Position numbers and translations under genes: made by a program
Assembly (NCBI GenBank): GCA_018265615.1
Contig: JABLYX010000026.1
Coordinates: 1 to 59,160, forward strand
Source: Lentisphaeria bacterium
Lineage (GTDB): Bacteria > Verrucomicrobiota > Lentisphaeria > Victivallales > Victivallaceae
Length of the DNA: 59,160 bases
Direction: 5' to 3'
The notes under the pieces: generated by a model
Databases searched by the model: none
Seen by the model: the letters and a program-made list of their open reading frames with translations, nothing else
What the model was told of the DNA's origin: nothing
Shown here: positions 56,844-59,160 of the stretch, piece by piece
How positions within the stretch are numbered: position 1 is the first letter of the stretch
Layout of the letters: every line of letters starts with the position of its first letter

Positions 56844-58829
56844 ATGGGTATGCTGTTGTCTGATCCGGTCGAGTCGTTTGCGGCTCCGGCCGGCTGTTTT
56901 GCGTCTTCCAATGCCGGAGTTGTCACGATCGGCAACCGGCGTTTTTCCCGCAGCTGGCGGATTACGGAGCGGGGGCTCCTTCCCGTATCGATCCTGCTTG
57001 ACGGGCAGGAGCTGTTGTCGGTCCGCAATGAAACGGCGCAGGAGGAGATCCGCTCCCGCTTTCAGATTTACGGCGCGCCCCTGACCCAGACCGGCGCTCC
57101 GGCGCTTCATGCGGTTCTTGAGCTGGAGCTTCCGGCCGGGATGACGCAGTATCACTTTGCCGTGACGGATGCGGTGCCGGCCGTGATTGTCGAGCGCGTT
57201 GCGCCGGAATCCGGGGGCGTGTCCGGCTGCCGGGCTGCCGGCGATGAGCCGACCGGGCTCGAAGTCGATCCGGTGGCGGCGGAAGAGGGGCGCAAACCGC
57301 TGTCGTGCTGCGAGAGCTTCCGGGCGGCTTCCGCTCACCTGAAGCTGCGTGAATTTCTGTTTGCGGACCAGACCGACCGTCATGACAACCTGCTGCGGAT
57401 CAATGAATACCGTCTTGCCACCGTTGAGAAGATCGCATTGCGCGGAACGCTGTTTGCCGTGGAAGATCCGCTTTCGGGCCGGGGGATCGCATTGCTGAAA
57501 TTCGCTCCTCTGCCGGAGCGCCGTCCCATGTCGGATCCGGTTGATTTCGAATGGGATGCCGAAACGTTCGCATTGCACGGCGACCGCTATCCGTGGGCCG
57601 TGATCGGTTATGACGGCGGCTGCGCCGGGCTGACGCGTGCGCTTCATTTGTTCCAGCGCGAGCTTCGCTGCGTGGTTCCGGGGCGGGACGGTCTTGCGCT
57701 TTCAAACACCTGGGGCGACCGCAATCGGGACCAGGCGCTGAATGAGTGTTTCATGCTTGATGAGGTCGACATAGCCTCTTTTCTTGGAATCGACGTCTGC
57801 CAGATCGATGACGGCTGGCAGCGCGGGATCACCATGAACTCCGTGAAAGCGCAGGAGGCCGGCGGCGGAGTGTGGGAAGGCTACTATGCTGTGGATTCCG
57901 GCTTCTGGGAGGTCCATCCCGGGCGTTTTCCGAACGGTCTTGCGCCTCTGGTGAAGAGGGCGGCGGAGAAACGGATCGGCCTCGGTCTCTGGTTTTCTCC
58001 TGACTCATCGAATGACTTTGCAAACTGGCGGCGCGATGTCGACACCGTCTGCCGGCTCCAGAAGGAGTTCGGCGTGAACTGGATCAAGATCGACGGAGTG
58101 AAGTCGCGGACAAGGCAGGGAGAGGCGAATCTCCGCTGCTTCTTTCACGAGACGCTGGCCCGGACCGCCGGGAAATTGACATTCGATCTCGATGTGACGG
58201 CGGAGATCCGGCCCGGTTACTTCGGTATGCCGGAGTTCGGTACTTTGTTTGTCGAGAACCGTTACAGCGACTGGCGGCGCTGGTGGCCGTATGCGACATT
58301 CCGGAATTTGTGGGAGCTGTCGCGAGCGGTCCCGCCGGTGCGGCTGCGGTTCGAATGTCTGAACCCGGAACGCAACCGTGAGAAATACGCGGACGATCCG
58401 CTTGCACCGTATCACTATTCCATGGATTGGATCTTCGCGTCGGTCATGGTTTCATCGCCGCTTATCTGGTGCGAGTTGAGCGGTTTGTCCGAAAAGAGCC
58501 GTGCTGATCTGAAGAGAATCATGCAGTTGTGGAAGAGCTTCCGCGACGAGCTGCACGCCGGGGTCGCATATCCGGTCGGCCCCTGTCCGGACGGGACGAC
58601 GATTTCCGGATTTTTTACCACAACGCCGGACGAAGCGATCTGCCACCTGGTTCTGCTGCGCGATCTGGATCCGGAGGAGACGCGTGAAATCGACCTGCCG
58701 GTCAAGCTGACGGAATATGCCGTCAGCATAGTCGCCGGGGAAGGGCGTTTCGAGGTCGCCGGAAAACGGCGAATCAACTGTACGCTGCCGGAAAAGCGGA
58801 GTTATCTCTGGCTGCGCCTGGCCCGGTAA
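56844..58829 (+). CDS. GH36-like (alpha-galactosidase clan) glycosidase
   Basis: A 661-residue protein without a signal peptide. An N-terminal beta-supersandwich (to about 270) is followed by a clan GH-D TIM barrel: LSNTWGDRNRDQALNE, FLGIDVCQIDDGWQRG, and VNWIKIDGVKS with the candidate nucleophile Asp. The usual acid/base motif of GH36 is not obvious; VENRYSDWRRWWPY takes that place. A C-terminal beta domain closes the protein. Raffinose-synthase-like or other GH36 subgroups are possible. GGGAGAG lies before the start. It ends the def operon and is followed by a strong terminator. Substrate not assignable. Confidence 0.78.
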   Translation: MGMLLSDPVESFAAPAGCFASSNAGVVTIGNRRFSRSWRITERGLLPVSILLDGQELLSVRNETAQEEIRSRFQIYGAPLTQTGAPALHAVLELELPAGMTQYHFAVTDAVPAVIVERVAPESGGVSGCRAAGDEPTGLEVDPVAAEEGRKPLSCCESFRAASAHLKLREFLFADQTDRHDNLLRINEYRLATVEKIALRGTLFAVEDPLSGRGIALLKFAPLPERRPMSDPVDFEWDAETFALHGDRYPWAVIGYDGGCAGLTRALHLFQRELRCVVPGRDGLALSNTWGDRNRDQALNECFMLDEVDIASFLGIDVCQIDDGWQRGITMNSVKAQEAGGGVWEGYYAVDSGFWEVHPGRFPNGLAPLVKRAAEKRIGLGLWFSPDSSNDFANWRRDVDTVCRLQKEFGVNWIKIDGVKSRTRQGEANLRCFFHETLARTAGKLTFDLDVTAEIRPGYFGMPEFGTLFVENRYSDWRRWWPYATFRNLWELSRAVPPVRLRFECLNPERNREKYADDPLAPYHYSMDWIFASVMVSSPLIWCELSGLSEKSRADLKRIMQLWKSFRDELHAGVAYPVGPCPDGTTISGFFTTTPDEAICHLVLLRDLDPEETREIDLPVKLTEYAVSIVAGEGRFEVAGKRRINCTLPEKRSYLWLRLAR

Positions 58830-58856
58830 TTTTCAGTATAAACCCGTGCCCGAGAT

Positions 58857-58896
58857 CGGCCGGCCGCATGTTCAGTCATGTGCCGGCCGTTTTTTT
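58857..58896 (+). terminator. Intrinsic terminator of the def-GH36 operon
   Basis: A long GC-rich hairpin with arms CGGCCGGC...CATG and CATG...GCCGGCCG is followed by seven T, 27 bases after the GH36-like stop. Confidence 0.9.
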
Positions 58897-58956
58897 CTGC
58901 TTTGATGATCTGCTTCTTTTTTAGAAAAATCACACGAAATTATGTCCGAATCAGAT

Positions 58957-58984
58957 TTGAATTTCATGGGACGAAGTGTATAAT
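58957..58984 (+). promoter_or_regulatory. Promoter of the gene at the right edge
   Basis: TTGAAT (58957-58962) and TATAAT (58979-58984) are 16 bases apart. They give a leader of about 120 bases before the partial gene at 59112. Confidence 0.55.
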
Positions 58985-59036
58985 AATACCAGGCGTCAAT
59001 TGTGCTGAGGAGGAAATTGAGCTGCAGACGGATTTT

Positions 59037-59090
59037 ATGAAACCCGTGTGTTCGTGTTGTATCCGCGAAATGCGGTTGAAGGAATGGTAG
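59037..59090 (+). CDS. Possible 17-residue Cys-rich leader peptide
   Basis: A short frame MKPVCSCCIREMRLKEW lies in the leader of the edge gene. AGGAGG is upstream but far (about 24 bases), so initiation is doubtful. Recorded because three Cys in four residues is unusual for a chance frame. Confidence 0.2.
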   Translation: MKPVCSCCIREMRLKEW

Positions 59091-59111
59091 CAATCAGGAG
59101 GAGATGTGGCG

Positions 59112-59160
59112 ATGCGTCGTAGGATTGTGTTTGTGGGGAGTGCCGGAAGGCGTGTGCTGT
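59112..59160 (+). CDS. Start of a gene cut by the window edge
   Basis: An ATG with AGGAGGAG eight bases before it begins MRRRIVFVGSAGRRVL and runs off the window. The beta-strand/Gly-loop start is compatible with a small nucleotide-binding or signalling protein, but nothing more can be said. Confidence 0.5.
   Translation, partial: MRRRIVFVGSAGRRVL

Noticed and set aside
58878..59090. Plus-strand frame of 70 codons after the last terminator
   Set aside because: It starts inside the terminator hairpin and crosses the promoter of the next gene.

Overview
The window looks like a chromosomal segment of a GC-rich, glycan-degrading bacterium of the Lentisphaerota (Victivallis-like). The main evidence is four separate secreted pseudopilin-like genes that share an almost invariant N-terminus (TLIELLVVIAIIAILA followed by MLLPAL) and, in at least two cases, a C-terminal H-x9-DG signature. 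Each lies next to a one-component sugar-type regulator and a carbohydrate-active enzyme. The assignment is inference from protein style and gene content, because no rRNA is present.

Left part (1-23.1 kb) is accessory carbohydrate-utilisation DNA built from repeated modules. A GntR regulator, pseudopilin and GH42-like enzyme lie on the minus strand at 0.1-4.8 kb, with a divergent glycerophosphodiesterase-like gene. A GH28 enzyme, LacI regulator and pseudopilin lie on the minus strand at 5.8-9.2 kb. A divergent pseudopilin plus secreted beta-helix protein follows at 9.8-12.4 kb. A GntR regulator with GH92 and GH3 enzymes is at 12.5-17.8 kb. A B12-type radical SAM protein is at 18-19.6 kb. A GntR regulator, a frameshifted pseudopilin and a secreted duplicated-domain protein lie on the minus strand at 19.5-23.0 kb. 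The last two are separated by a 146-bp tandem repeat with RNA-like secondary structure. Several regulators have a recognisable promoter with a dyad operator, so local autoregulation is likely.

Middle part (23.1-41.4 kb) is mostly core functions: an AT-rich non-coding tract, tRNA-Arg(ACG), an operon of an orphan OppD-type ATPase, a TPR protein and mutL, then fabF-lipA, then ogt-DUF1848. It is followed by a run starting with tsaD (t6A synthesis) and continuing through a phosphoglycolate-phosphatase-like gene, a GH151-like enzyme, a serine hydrolase, a ferredoxin-nitroreductase and the CCA-adding enzyme. A paaK-type ligase and a DUF445 membrane protein come next.

Right part (41.4-59.2 kb) begins with a seven-gene envelope operon: two CsgG-like proteins, a COG3014-type lipoprotein, a YcfL-like lipoprotein, a 41-aa lipoprotein, an LpoB-like protein and a GNA1162/DUF799-like lipoprotein. 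It ends in a clear terminator. After it come a membrane metallophosphoesterase, a D-lactate-dehydrogenase-type enzyme, a translationally coupled lipoprotein/DUF3142 pair and a TolC-type outer-membrane protein. The last operon is def, a DUF1189-like membrane protein, a CDC123/D123-type ATP-grasp protein and a GH36-like glycosidase. Most of the glycosidases lack signal peptides and probably act in the cytoplasm, yet no sugar transporter is encoded here.
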